This document shows positions 24,255 through 33,119 of a stretch of 35,894 nucleotides of DNA, piece after piece (the first letter of the stretch is position 1; every line of letters starts with the position of its first letter). The notes below the pieces were generated by a model. The model made no database searches, had not been told where the DNA came from, and saw only the letters and a list, made by a program, of their open reading frames with translations. Both the position numbers and the translations under genes were made by a program. This DNA comes from Aureimonas phyllosphaerae. GTDB taxonomy: Bacteria; Pseudomonadota; Alphaproteobacteria; Rhizobiales; Rhizobiaceae. The stretch is from positions 1 to 35,894 of the forward strand of contig NZ_FOOA01000026.1 in assembly GCF_900113065.1 (NCBI RefSeq), read 5' to 3'.

Positions 24255-25561
24255 TGGGCCGAAACGAGCGGCAGCCACGCCCACAGCGCCAGCAGCGTGA
24301 CCAGCAGCACCGGCGGCGTCAGCACCAGGCCAACCTTCATGTATTGGCCCCAGGTGATCCGCTGACCCTTCCCGGCCAGGACATGCAGCCACAGCAGGGT
24401 TGCCAGCGAACCGATCGGTGTGAACTTTGGCCCGAGGTCATTCCCGATGACGTTGGCATAGACCATCAGCTCCTGCGTGAGCGGTGCCACGTCGGCCCGG
24501 TCGATCGCGAGAGCGCCCACGAGCGTTGCCGGCATGTTGTTCATGACCGAGGCCAGCAGGGCGACCAGCAGGCCAGTGCCCACCGTGGCGATCATGGACC
24601 CCTGCCCTGCCAGCCAGACCAGCACCCCAGCGGCCAGATCGGTCAGCCCGGCATTACCCAGGCCGTAAACCACCAGATACATGCCGATCGAGAACAGGAC
24701 GATCTGCCAGGGCGCATCACGCAGCACCTTGGGCACCGACACGATGGCCCCCCGCCCACCGGTAAACCAACGTCCGGCAATGGCGACCAGAACCAACGCC
24801 GCCGCGCCGGTCACGAAGGCGATCGGCACGCCCAATGGGCCGGTGACGAAGTAGGCGACCAGCAGCAGCCCGAGCAGCGGAAAGGCTGCCCGGAACACCT
24901 GCGGATCGCGGATGGCCGCCTGCGGGGCTTCCAGGCTGGCCAGGTCATAGGACGCGGGCACGTCGCGCCGGAAATACAGCCACAGTACCGTGAGCGTGGC
25001 GGCCAGTGAGACCAGGTTGACCGGCACCATGACGGCGGCGTAGCGGCCGAACGAGACGCCGAAGTAGTTGGCGGTGACGATGTTGACCAGGTTGGAAATG
25101 ATCAGCGGCAGGCTGGTGGTGTCGGCCACGAAGCCGCACGCGACGATGAAGGCCAGCGCCCCAGCAGGCGGGAAGTTTAGGCGCAACAGGATGGCCAGCA
25201 CGATCGGCGTCAGCAGCAGCGCGGCGCCATCGTTGGCGAAAAAGGCCGCGATGACCGCGCCCAGGACCACGATCAGCGGGAACAGCCGGCGGCCATTGCC
25301 GCCGCCCCAGCGGGCGACGTGCAGCGCCGCCCAGGCGAAAAACCCGGCTTCATCCAGGATCAGCGAGATGACGATCAGCGCCACGAACGTGAACGTGGCA
25401 TCCCACACGATATGCCAGACGGTGCCCACGTCGGCCCAGCCGACCACCCCGGCCGCGAGCGCGACCGCCGCCCCACCAAGGGCCGACCAGCCGATGCCCA
25501 GCCCCTTCGGCTGCCAGATGACGAGAACGAGGGTGGCGACGAAGATCGCAAGGGCGAGCAT
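24251..25561 (-). CDS. arsB: ArsB-type arsenite efflux permease
   Basis: The 436-residue protein has 10-12 hydrophobic segments and motifs of the ArsB/NhaD group of ion transporters: [36 protein letters not shown] and [24 protein letters not shown]. ArsB expels arsenite and antimonite using the proton gradient. No arsA ATPase is present, so it works alone. It starts 14 bases after arsH. Confidence 0.93.
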   Translation of the reverse strand: MLALAIFVATLVLVIWQPKGLGIGWSALGGAAVALAAGVVGWADVGTVWHIVWDATFTFVALIVISLILDEAGFFAWAALHVARWGGGNGRRLFPLIVVLGAVIAAFFANDGAALLLTPIVLAILLRLNFPPAGALAFIVACGFVADTTSLPLIISNLVNIVTANYFGVSFGRYAAVMVPVNLVSLAATLTVLWLYFRRDVPASYDLASLEAPQAAIRDPQVFRAAFPLLGLLLVAYFVTGPLGVPIAFVTGAAALVLVAIAGRWFTGGRGAIVSVPKVLRDAPWQIVLFSIGMYLVVYGLGNAGLTDLAAGVLVWLAGQGSMIATVGTGLLVALLASVMNNMPATLVGALAIDRADVAPLTQELMVYANVIGNDLGPKFTPIGSLATLLWLHVLAGKGQRITWGQYMKVGLVLTPPVLLVTLLALWAWLPLVSAQ

Positions 25562-25575
25562 AGGGATTAGGGCTT

Positions 25576-26301
25576 TCAGAGGGTCTTTTGGTTGACGCGC
25601 TTGGACAATTCTTCGGCGGTCTCGACCCGCTCGGAATAGCGGTCGGTGAGGTAGCTCGAGCGCCCGCGCACCAGGTACGTGAACTTGACCAGCTCCTCGC
25701 AGACATCGACCACGCGCAGGTAGTAGCTGGACGGCTTCATGCGGCCCGCCTCGTCGAACTCGAGGAAGGCCTTAGCGACCGACGACTGGTTGGGAATGGT
25801 GACCATGCGCATCCAGCGGCCGAGAATGCGCATCTGATTGACCGCGTTGAACGACTGCGAGCCGCCGGACACTTCCATGACGGCGAGCGTTTTGCCCTGG
25901 GTCGGCCGCTTGGCGCCCAATGCTAGCGGTATCCAGTCGATTTGGGCCTTCATGATGCCGGTCATGGCGCCGTGGCGCTCAGGACTGACCCAGACCATGC
26001 CCTCGGACCAGTCGGCCAGGTCGCGCAGCTCGCGCACCTTGGGATGATCCGGCTCGACCGCATCGGGCAGCGGCAGGCCGCGCGGGTCGAAGGTACGGAC
26101 CTCGCAGCCGTACCAGCGCAGCAGGCGGCCCGCTTCCTCGGACAGCAGCCGGGAATAGGACCGCTCGCGCACCGACCCGTACAGGACCAGGATGCGGGGT
26201 GCGTGGCGCGGCCCGTCCGGCCCCGCCAGCGCGTCCACGTCGATCGGCGCCAACAGCGACAGGTCGATGTTGGGCAGGTCCAGGGCCTGCGGGTCGGTCA
26301 T
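25576..26301 (-). CDS. arsH: ArsH, NADPH-dependent FMN reductase / organoarsenical oxidase
   Basis: The 241-residue flavodoxin-like protein carries the FMN-binding loop [15 protein letters not shown] and the ArsH signatures [40 protein letters not shown] and [20 protein letters not shown]. ArsH oxidises trivalent organoarsenicals and reduces flavin or quinones using NADPH. ATG 26301 overlaps the arsC stop by 4 bases. Confidence 0.95.
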   Translation of the reverse strand: MTDPQALDLPNIDLSLLAPIDVDALAGPDGPRHAPRILVLYGSVRERSYSRLLSEEAGRLLRWYGCEVRTFDPRGLPLPDAVEPDHPKVRELRDLADWSEGMVWVSPERHGAMTGIMKAQIDWIPLALGAKRPTQGKTLAVMEVSGGSQSFNAVNQMRILGRWMRMVTIPNQSSVAKAFLEFDEAGRMKPSSYYLRVVDVCEELVKFTYLVRGRSSYLTDRYSERVETAEELSKRVNQKTL

Positions 26302-26711
26302 GCGCTGGTCCCCGGTGCCGCGACCACTTCGCCATCTTCCTTGGTGAAGGTGGCGACCGGGCTGGCCAGCAGCGGCAGCACGGCTTCCGATGGCCGACAC
26401 AGGGCCGCGCCCTTGTCGGTGACGACGATCGGGCGATTGATCAGAATGGGATGCGCCATCATGGCATCGAGCAGCTGGTCATCGCACAAGCTGGGATCGG
26501 CTAGCCCCAGCTCAGCGTAGGGCGTGCCCTTCTCGCGCAGCAGCTGGCGCGGGCTCAGACCCATCAGGCCCAATAGCTCGACCAGGCGCGCGCGCGTCGG
26601 CGGGTTTTGCAGGTACTCGATGACCTCCGGTTCCTCACCGGAGGCCCGGATCATCGCCAGAGTGTTGCGCGAGGTGCCGCAGGCCGGGTTGTGATAGATG
26701 GTGACGCTCAT
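26298..26711 (-). CDS. arsC: Arsenate reductase, glutaredoxin-dependent type
   Basis: The 137-residue protein begins [20 protein letters not shown], with the catalytic Cys11 and the arginine-rich arsenate site of the R773-type ArsC family ([20 protein letters not shown]). It reduces arsenate to arsenite with glutathione and glutaredoxin. It overlaps arsH and the upstream thioredoxin-type reductase gene by 4 bases each. Confidence 0.95.
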   Translation of the reverse strand: MSVTIYHNPACGTSRNTLAMIRASGEEPEVIEYLQNPPTRARLVELLGLMGLSPRQLLREKGTPYAELGLADPSLCDDQLLDAMMAHPILINRPIVVTDKGAALCRPSEAVLPLLASPVATFTKEDGEVVAAPGTSA

Positions 26712-27235
26712 GCGACCTCCGCACGAGGCGACGAGGCACCTTCCATCTGACCGATTTCACGGACTTTGGCGGTCAGGCTCGACTGCGCGAGCGTGGCGAT
26801 CGGCAGGGCCGTAAACGCCTCGATGCGGTTCTGCATGTAGCGGAGCGCCTGCGTGAACGCAGCGCGCTTCCACATGTCGCCCCGGTCCTCAAGGCTCGGG
26901 TCCTCGATACCCCAATGGCCGGTGACCGGCTGCCCCGGCCATATCGGGCAGGCTTCACCCGCCGCCTGGTCACAGACCGTGAACACAAAATCCATGCGCG
27001 GCGCGCCAGGCACTGCGAACTCGTCCCAGGATTTCGAGCGCATGCCGTCGTTCGGAAAACCGAACTCCGCAAGCACGTCCAGGGCCATCGGGTTCACTAC
27101 GCCCTTGGGCTGGCTTCCCGCCGAAAAGGCCTGGAAGCGACCGGCACCGACCTTGCGCAGGATACCCTCGGCCAGGATCGAGCGGGCTGAATTGCCCGTG
27201 CACAGAAACAGCACGTTGTAGACGTGATCAGTCAT
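26708..27235 (-). CDS. arsC: Arsenate reductase, thioredoxin-coupled LMW phosphatase-like type
   Basis: The 175-residue protein has the LMW-phosphatase P-loop VLFLCTGNSARS (C12-x5-R18) and the redox pair C88/C96 in TVCDQAAGEACP. These are the three cysteines of the pI258-type, thioredoxin-coupled arsenate reductase. ATG 27235 overlaps the end of arsR by 8 bases. Having both reductase families in one operon lets arsenate reduction draw on two thiol systems. Confidence 0.93.
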   Translation of the reverse strand: MTDHVYNVLFLCTGNSARSILAEGILRKVGAGRFQAFSAGSQPKGVVNPMALDVLAEFGFPNDGMRSKSWDEFAVPGAPRMDFVFTVCDQAAGEACPIWPGQPVTGHWGIEDPSLEDRGDMWKRAAFTQALRYMQNRIEAFTALPIATLAQSSLTAKVREIGQMEGASSPRAEVA

Positions 27236-27584
27236 GACGAACCTCCTTCGGTGGGCAGCAGGGGATGAGATTGGCCACCAGCGGCGCGCAGATTTCCGGA
27301 TGACCGGCGCAGCAATCCTTGAGCAGGAAGCCGACCACCTCACGCAGGTGATCCAGAGCCGCGCGGTAGACGATCGAGCGAATGTGCCGCTCGGACTGCA
27401 CCAGGCCCGCCCGTGTCAGCACCGCGAGGTGCGTGGACATGGTGTTGTGCGGCACGTCGAGCAGGCGCGCGATTTCACCAGCGGGCAGACCATCCGGCTC
27501 ATGCATCACCAGTGTGCGGAAGGCGTCCAGCCGGGTCGGCTGGGCCAGCGCCGCCAGGGCGTCAATGGTTTCTATCTTGTCCAT
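27228..27584 (-). CDS. arsR: ArsR-family arsenite-responsive repressor
   Basis: The 118-residue winged-helix protein shows ALAALAQPTRLDAFRTLVMHEPDGLPAGEIARLLDVPHNTMSTHLAVLTRAGLV in order. It lacks the classical ELCVCD site. Instead it has Cys91-Cys92 and Cys99 in KDCCAGHPEIC, like the CC-x5-C site known from the Acidithiobacillus ArsR, here with six intervening residues. Another CC pair lies at 109-110. The ATG at 27584 sits inside the operator palindrome. The frame is open upstream to 28136, but that part does not resemble ArsR. Confidence 0.93.
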   Translation of the reverse strand: MDKIETIDALAALAQPTRLDAFRTLVMHEPDGLPAGEIARLLDVPHNTMSTHLAVLTRAGLVQSERHIRSIVYRAALDHLREVVGFLLKDCCAGHPEICAPLVANLIPCCPPKEVRHD

Positions 27585-27607
27585 ATGTCGAGATATACCG
27601 ACATATG
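27582..27607 (-). promoter_or_regulatory. ArsR operator
   Basis: CATATGTCG (27582-27590) and CGACATATG (27599-27607) form a perfect 9-base inverted repeat with an 8-base AT-rich spacer. The left arm contains the arsR start codon. This is the expected autoregulatory operator of the ars operon. Confidence 0.85.
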
Positions 27608-27693
27608 GAATGCTGGCAAGGGTTTCTGGCGCCGCTCGCGCATAGGCCGTGCAAAACTGCCTCACCCTTGGGCACAACCTTGGCCGCACCTCT

Positions 27694-27730
27694 GGAACCT
27701 TCGCCGTTCCTATGGTTTCTGTAACAGAAA
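27694..27730 (+). promoter_or_regulatory. Inverted repeats upstream of umuD
   Basis: GGAAC (27694-27698) and GTTCC (27706-27710) form an inverted repeat with 7 bases between. TTTCTGTAACAGAAA at 27716-27730 is a 15-base near-perfect palindrome about 20 bases before the umuD start. Either could be an SOS-type operator, but neither matches the alphaproteobacterial LexA box (GTTC-N7-GTTC) exactly. Confidence 0.4.
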
Positions 27731-27749
27731 TCAAAAGGAGGGTTGCACG

Positions 27750-28310
27750 ATGGAACGGGGCGAACGACGGGGCGGACCGCGCATCAATTCCGGGCGGCCC
27801 AAGGGTGCCGGCACCCGCGTTGTGCGCCTGAAGGTGCCCATTGCGCAGATCGCCAGGCGCATGAATGAGCGCGGGTTTCGCGCGGGCGACGTGAACGCCT
27901 TTCTGGACGTGGACCCCCGTTCGGCGCTGGCCATCCCTCTCATGAGTTCCAGGGCGTCGTGCGGGTTTCCCTCCCCGGCCGACGACTACATGGAGGACCC
28001 GATCGACTTCAATCAGCTGATCGTGAGCAACCCGGCCGCCACCTTCGCGGTGGTCGTGGCCGGTGAGAGCATGACCGGCGCCGGCATCTTTCCGAACGAT
28101 ATCGCCGTGATCGACCGCTCGCGTGGGCCGACGCATGGGTGTGTGGTGCTGGCCTGCTACAACGGTGAGTTCACAATCAAGCGGTACCTGGTCCGCGAGG
28201 GTGTCATCACGCTCAAGGCGGAAAACCCCGCGTTTCCCAACATCACGATCGGCGATGACTGCGAGTTCGAGGTGTGGGGCGTCCTGACCCGCTCCGTGCG
28301 CTCATTCTAG
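27750..28310 (+). CDS. umuD: UmuD-like S24 auto-cleaving SOS protein with extended N-terminus
   Basis: From residue about 62 the 186-residue protein aligns with UmuD: SCGFPSPADDY holds the cleavage site C71-G72, GESM holds the catalytic Ser107, and FTIKRY holds Lys144. RecA-stimulated self-cleavage gives UmuD', the subunit of polymerase V. AAAAGGAGG at 27734-27742 fixes ATG 27750. The first 60 residues are extra compared with the 139-residue E. coli protein. They are basic and include GRPKG, resembling an AT-hook, so a DNA-binding role is possible. It is followed 4 bases later by umuC. Confidence 0.9.
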   Translation: MERGERRGGPRINSGRPKGAGTRVVRLKVPIAQIARRMNERGFRAGDVNAFLDVDPRSALAIPLMSSRASCGFPSPADDYMEDPIDFNQLIVSNPAATFAVVVAGESMTGAGIFPNDIAVIDRSRGPTHGCVVLACYNGEFTIKRYLVREGVITLKAENPAFPNITIGDDCEFEVWGVLTRSVRSF

Positions 28311-28314
28311 GGCC

Positions 28315-29592
28315 ATGGAAGCCCCTAAGAGCGCGTCCTGCCTGTTTGCCCTGGTGGACTGCAACAACTTCTACGCCTCGTGCGAGCGGCTGTTTCAGCT
28401 TGAGCTACGCGGCAAGCCGGTGGTGGTGCTGTCCAACAACGACGGGTGCGTGATCGCCCGCTCGAATGAGGCCAAGGCCCTAGGGATCGTCATGGGCGAC
28501 CCCTGGCACCTGCGGCGCAAGGATTTCGAGAAATGGGGCGTGATCGTGCGCTCGAGCAATTACACCCTGTATGGCGACATCAGCGGGCGCGTCATGCGCA
28601 CCCTGTCCAATTTCACGCCCGAGCTGGAGATCTACAGCATCGACGAGGCGTTTTTGAACCTCGCCGGCTTTGCCGATCCCGAGGAACACAGCCGCGTCAT
28701 GCGGGCCACGGTGCTGCAATGGACTGGCATTCCCGTGTCGGTCGGGATCGCTCCCACAAAGGTGCTGGCCAAGGTGGCCAACCGTCTCTCGAAGAAGGAC
28801 CCCGCCAGCGGCGGCGTCATGATGCTGGCCGACGAGGCCGCGCAGACGGCCGCGCTGGCCAAGATCGAGCTAACGGACGTGTGGGGCATCGCCACGCGCA
28901 TGGCCGCCCGCCTGAATGAGCTGGGCATCCGCACGCCGCTAGAGCTGCGGGCGGCCGACCCGAAAAAGGTACGGTCGAGTTTTGGCGTGGTCATGGAGCG
29001 GATGGTCTACGAGCTGCGGGGCGTCTCGTGCCTGTCGCTTGAGGAGCATTCGCCCGACCGGCAGAACATCATGGCGTCCCGGTCCTTCGGCCGCCCGGTC
29101 GAGGACCTGGACGAAATGCGCGAGGCCGTGGCGGCCTATATGAGCCGCGCGGCCGAGAAGATGCGCCGGCAAGGGCTGGTGACGGCCGCTATCACCGTGT
29201 TCGTCAACACGAACCGTTTCCGGGTCGAGGACGCCCAATACTACGGGACGCAGACCGTCCGCCTGCCCGTGGCAACGGCAGACACCGCGAAGTTGATCCG
29301 GGCGGCCGACCAGGGCCTCCGGCGCATTTGGCGGCCCGGTTTCAGCTACAAGAAAGCCGGCGTTATGTGTCTGGACCTGCACCGGGCCGATACCCTGCAG
29401 AACAGCCTGTTTCACCAGCCCGACGATCCCGGCCGGGTCGAGCTGATGCGGCTGATGGACGGGCTGAACAAGCGGTTCGGGCGGGGCAAGGTGCATTTCG
29501 CGGCGACCGGCACCAAGCAGGAATGGAAGCTGCGGGCCGAGCATATGTCGGCCCGTTACACCACCAATCTCAAAGAGCTTTTACGGGTGTAA
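28315..29592 (+). CDS. umuC: UmuC-like Y-family DNA polymerase (Pol V catalytic subunit)
   Basis: The 425-residue protein has the Y-family motifs: FALVDCNNFYASCERLF with the first metal-binding Asp, VVLSNNDGCVIARSNEAKALG, and YSIDEAFLNL with the catalytic Asp-Glu pair. A helix-hairpin-helix region and a little-finger domain follow. Its length is as in E. coli UmuC (422). It copies past lesions at the cost of mutations. It is co-transcribed with umuD. Plasmid-borne umuDC (like mucAB or rumAB) is known to raise mutagenesis and UV survival. Confidence 0.95.
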   Translation: MEAPKSASCLFALVDCNNFYASCERLFQLELRGKPVVVLSNNDGCVIARSNEAKALGIVMGDPWHLRRKDFEKWGVIVRSSNYTLYGDISGRVMRTLSNFTPELEIYSIDEAFLNLAGFADPEEHSRVMRATVLQWTGIPVSVGIAPTKVLAKVANRLSKKDPASGGVMMLADEAAQTAALAKIELTDVWGIATRMAARLNELGIRTPLELRAADPKKVRSSFGVVMERMVYELRGVSCLSLEEHSPDRQNIMASRSFGRPVEDLDEMREAVAAYMSRAAEKMRRQGLVTAAITVFVNTNRFRVEDAQYYGTQTVRLPVATADTAKLIRAADQGLRRIWRPGFSYKKAGVMCLDLHRADTLQNSLFHQPDDPGRVELMRLMDGLNKRFGRGKVHFAATGTKQEWKLRAEHMSARYTTNLKELLRV

Positions 29593-29615
29593 CAGAAAGG
29601 CCCAATAGCAGCACA

Positions 29616-31610
29616 TTATGCAGCAGGGGGGTTGGTGATCATTCTGAATACATCAAAGACACCACCAAAGGCGCTTCGATCAAAGTTTGATGACAACTCT
29701 GCATTATGGATAATATGAGTTACGAATAGAGCTTTTGAGAGAGCGACAGGCTCACCCTCACCGTTCTTAATGTCATTGACATTACTGTCATGGACTTTCT
29801 TTTCTAGTTCTTCTTCTGCAATAGGAGCAGCAAGCGCCTTAAAAGAGGCTTTGTTGGTCGTAAGGCTTACGGCCTTCTCAACTTCATTTGTAAACCACAA
29901 GCGCTTTCCAGTAGCCGGATCAACTGTCCTTAAGTCATCATCGGTGTAATAGAACTCAATAGATATGTTTTTGTATTCGGTTCTGTGTGGCGGGACAGGC
30001 AAGCAAAGGGAATATACACGGTTACCTTGACTTTTAAATAGGTCCGGAGCACCAGACATTGTTTCGATTATTTCCTTTTTATCCCTATCAAAAACAAATA
30101 TGAGATCCCGCTTTTGCGGCAGTAGCGCAATGCTGTCGCACATTTGCTTGAGCTTTGTATCTCCCATGGTTATTGGGTCTTCAAACTCGAAGAATTCAAC
30201 ATCTACGTCAGCATAATTCCCGTTTGTGTGAGCTATTTCCAAAGCATTTTTTATATGCTGCCAGTCAGTCTTACCCTCAGTAATGACAATAGGCTTGCCA
30301 TCTTCGGAAATTGCTTTCGTAAGTTCCTCATACCGATCCTTAAATTGTGCGTTCTTCTCGATAAATACGTTATAACTTTCCTGAAACTCGATAAAATCTT
30401 CTGGTGCAATCTTATTACCGATTGGCAGGCTGATAATGTCAGTTACACCAGTTTCCTGCATTCCCAGCACAAAGAATGGCGAATGCGTAGTGACTATGAA
30501 CTGGACTTTTGGGAAACGACGTATAATCGCCGGCAAAACCGATTTTTGAAAACTGATGTGCAAGTGCAGGTCGATTTCATCGATAAGCACAATTCCAGTT
30601 ACGTCGTTCAGTGAGGCGGGCGGGGCACCCTTCACCATTTCAAAGACACGTATGATCTCGGTCGCTAATGCAATAGTCATCAGTTCTCCTGAAGACATCA
30701 TACCGATATCGGGAGCGACGGTAGTTTCCTGTTCTCCTTCTCGTGTTACAAATACACCTATGTTCCTATCTCCTTTTGTGCCAATTCCCAGCCTAGCGCC
30801 AATAAGAGTAGGGTCTTTTGCCTTCATCATTTCAAAAAGTATTTGATTGACCAGCTCAAATAGCTTCGCATTTGGGCCACTATACCCCAGAAATACGTTA
30901 ATCGTGCCTTGGCCTTGATTTTGTAGCCCAAGAGATTGGTATGGAAGCGACACAAGCTGCTTATCGTATAATTCACGATCTAGAAGGACATTCAGTATCC
31001 ATTTTCGAGTTTCCTCAATGATACTTGTCCTTACGGGGCTTACCGCCGAGTACCCGTGATAGTTGGTCTCACGAGAAAAGTCTATTTTAGCGGTCTCTGC
31101 GAGCCATGCAGCCTTCTCATACCTAAAATAGGGAAAGTACAAAAAGTTTTCTGACGCGACATCTTTTTTCAGAGCTTCAGGAACTTGAGCCTGCTTATAA
31201 AAGCCGCCCTCACTCCACCCTTGGTCACCACCGACAATGGCCGCAACATTCGGAAATTCTGCCTGAATTTGTGCAGCGTCGCCAACTCCGATCACTTCTC
31301 GGAATGTTGTCTCAGCCTCATTAGCGGCCATAATCACTTCTGAAATACTATATTTGAAGCCGTGCCTTACATACCTCCTTGCAGATAGTTTTAAATATCC
31401 GTCACCTTCGACTTCAGGGATCTTATTGAAGACCCCTCTTCGCATTTCTGTTATCGCGTCTATGACGATAGAAAGCGTGAGAGATTTACCGGCTCCATTC
31501 TGGCCGACGAGTACCAGAGGTACCGGGCTGCCCTCCTCGGTAAACCGAGGCTCAAGCTTCAACTCAGCAAGCGGGCCGACATTTTGGGCATAGATGCGTT
31601 TTACGTACAT
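29616..31610 (-). CDS. AAA ATPase with TOPRIM domain, OLD-like nuclease
   Basis: The 664-residue protein has Walker A GQNGAGKS (36-43), an ABC-type signature SSGEL (306-310), Walker B VLIDEIDLHL (341-350) and His376 in THSPF. A C-terminal TOPRIM follows, with ITEGKTD (E445) and FVFDRD (D508, D510). This is the plan of OLD-family nucleases, which include several anti-phage proteins (for example the GajA group and retron-linked OLDs). ATG 31610 is chosen because family sequence starts there; a TTG at 31694 is in frame upstream. The gene is clearly more AT-rich than the plasmid backbone, suggesting recent transfer. It is divergent from the Swt1-HEPN gene. No GajB-like helicase follows. Confidence 0.85.
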   Translation of the reverse strand: MYVKRIYAQNVGPLAELKLEPRFTEEGSPVPLVLVGQNGAGKSLTLSIVIDAITEMRRGVFNKIPEVEGDGYLKLSARRYVRHGFKYSISEVIMAANEAETTFREVIGVGDAAQIQAEFPNVAAIVGGDQGWSEGGFYKQAQVPEALKKDVASENFLYFPYFRYEKAAWLAETAKIDFSRETNYHGYSAVSPVRTSIIEETRKWILNVLLDRELYDKQLVSLPYQSLGLQNQGQGTINVFLGYSGPNAKLFELVNQILFEMMKAKDPTLIGARLGIGTKGDRNIGVFVTREGEQETTVAPDIGMMSSGELMTIALATEIIRVFEMVKGAPPASLNDVTGIVLIDEIDLHLHISFQKSVLPAIIRRFPKVQFIVTTHSPFFVLGMQETGVTDIISLPIGNKIAPEDFIEFQESYNVFIEKNAQFKDRYEELTKAISEDGKPIVITEGKTDWQHIKNALEIAHTNGNYADVDVEFFEFEDPITMGDTKLKQMCDSIALLPQKRDLIFVFDRDKKEIIETMSGAPDLFKSQGNRVYSLCLPVPPHRTEYKNISIEFYYTDDDLRTVDPATGKRLWFTNEVEKAVSLTTNKASFKALAAPIAEEELEKKVHDSNVNDIKNGEGEPVALSKALFVTHIIHNAELSSNFDRSAFGGVFDVFRMITNPPAA

Positions 31611-31772
31611 GCCAGCAGCATCAACCACAGCGTGTCGGCGAGCAATGCCTAATTTGGTCCGCTTCGGCGAAAATCGAAGGATTGAGCGACCCAAGCTCTG
31701 TTGCGTAACTCATGAATTATGGACTAGTGCCAACGCTCTGATTTCGCGTCGATTTCTTGGTTCATATGTCCG

Positions 31773-32996
31773 GTGAATCAAAGGGCTCCTAGGCCAATCA
31801 TTCTGAATGGTGATATCCATCACCCTATGAACGACGATCTCGAAAAGCTGATGCGCGGTGGCGCTAGGTCAGAACTCGAAAGGCTGTATCAGCAGCAGCT
31901 AGAGAGCCGTCAACTTCTCGAGCAGCACTACCAGCCCTTGTCACGTGAGGCCTTGGGTTTGGGCAACATGGATCGTCTCAGCGAAGCCCTCGCGGGCGCT
32001 CGTGCCACGCTTCAACCACCTGGCTTCATAGAGGCCATCAGAGCGATGAATGACCGCCAGAACCAGATGTTGGAAGGCATCAGGGGCATTCACGAGCTGG
32101 GCAGGTACAGCTTACCCAAGGTTCCAGATCTGGCCGGCATTATGCCGAAGATCCCCGACCTCAAACATCTCTACCCCAACCCATTTCCAGGCAGTCAGCT
32201 GCGTGAGGCCATGGAGCGGATGACGACGCCTTGGGCAGACCAGCATCGTCTGCTCGAGTCTGTTACTGGCTTCGCGCGCCTGCAGGGGATCGGGCATGCG
32301 ATCAATGGCCTGCAGCCGTTCCACCGGGACCTTACGTCCGCTCTGCGCCGTGATTTAGGCGACTGGCGCGACCCCATCACTTGGCCGTCGGTTCTAGCCG
32401 TGCCGGAGCGAAGGCTTGAACTGTACGTCGAGCGGGGCTTCGACCCAGCGCTGACGGACTTTTCCCCGGAGGCCTTCACCGAAAGTGCCGTGATCGCCGG
32501 ACTGGGCCACGTGGAGGTCCGTCGTGCAAGGGATATGGAGGTCGTCGCCGAAGATGCTGACGATGCGGATGACGAAGATCAGCTGCGTACCGAAACAGCC
32601 TTCCAGCATCTGCACCGCATGGAAGTGAAGCTGCGACGGTTCATTGAAAACGTCATGGCGGCCGCGCATGGACCTGATTGGCCACGACACCGACTGGCCC
32701 CGCAGACGCTCGAGGCCTGGGAATTCAAAAAGCAGAAGGCTGAGGATGAGGGTGGACCTGTTTACCCGCTGATTTTCTATGCCGACTTCATGGACTACCA
32801 GGCCATCATCTGCCGATCAGACGACTGGAAGAACATTTTCGCGCCGATTTTTAAGCGTAAGGAGAGTGTGCGCGAGACGTTTCAACGCCTGCATCCCGTG
32901 CGACTTGCAACCATGCACGCGCGCTTCGTCACGCCTGACGATGCGTTGTTTCTGATGGCTGAAACGCTGAGGATCATGCGGGCAATCAGCCGATAG
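31773..32996 (+). CDS. Protein with C-terminal Swt1-like HEPN domain
   Basis: The C-terminal 120 residues (about 285-407) match the Swt1-type HEPN domain: MEVKLRRFIENVM, PLIFYADFMDYQAII, WKNIFAPIF and RLATMHAR. The last contains the HEPN R-x4-H (R377, H382). Before it is an acidic linker (EDADDADDEDQ) and an N-terminal helical region rich in Gln/Arg/Leu with coiled-coil character. The start is GTG 31773; ATG 31827 is an alternative. Swt1-like HEPN domains occur in probable RNA-targeting defence proteins. The gene is divergent from the OLD-like gene with a gap of about 160 bases holding both promoters. Confidence 0.75.
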   Translation: MNQRAPRPIILNGDIHHPMNDDLEKLMRGGARSELERLYQQQLESRQLLEQHYQPLSREALGLGNMDRLSEALAGARATLQPPGFIEAIRAMNDRQNQMLEGIRGIHELGRYSLPKVPDLAGIMPKIPDLKHLYPNPFPGSQLREAMERMTTPWADQHRLLESVTGFARLQGIGHAINGLQPFHRDLTSALRRDLGDWRDPITWPSVLAVPERRLELYVERGFDPALTDFSPEAFTESAVIAGLGHVEVRRARDMEVVAEDADDADDEDQLRTETAFQHLHRMEVKLRRFIENVMAAAHGPDWPRHRLAPQTLEAWEFKKQKAEDEGGPVYPLIFYADFMDYQAIICRSDDWKNIFAPIFKRKESVRETFQRLHPVRLATMHARFVTPDDALFLMAETLRIMRAISR

Positions 32997-33119
32997 ATAC
33001 CCCTCGCTTAGCCGCTCGAGAGTTACACTGATTGTGGAAAACCGGGCTGAAATTTTTCAAAGCCTAGGTTGGGCACAATCACACATAGCACTGTCTGCTT
33101 CTGCCGGTTATTGTGAGGA

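Noticed and set aside
27585-28136. N-terminal extension of arsR on the minus strand
   Set aside because: No resemblance to ArsR, it overlaps umuD, and the operator sits at the shorter start.
30144-30614. Plus-strand open frame within the OLD-like gene
   Set aside because: Antisense to a protein with intact Walker and TOPRIM motifs, and it has no family resemblance.
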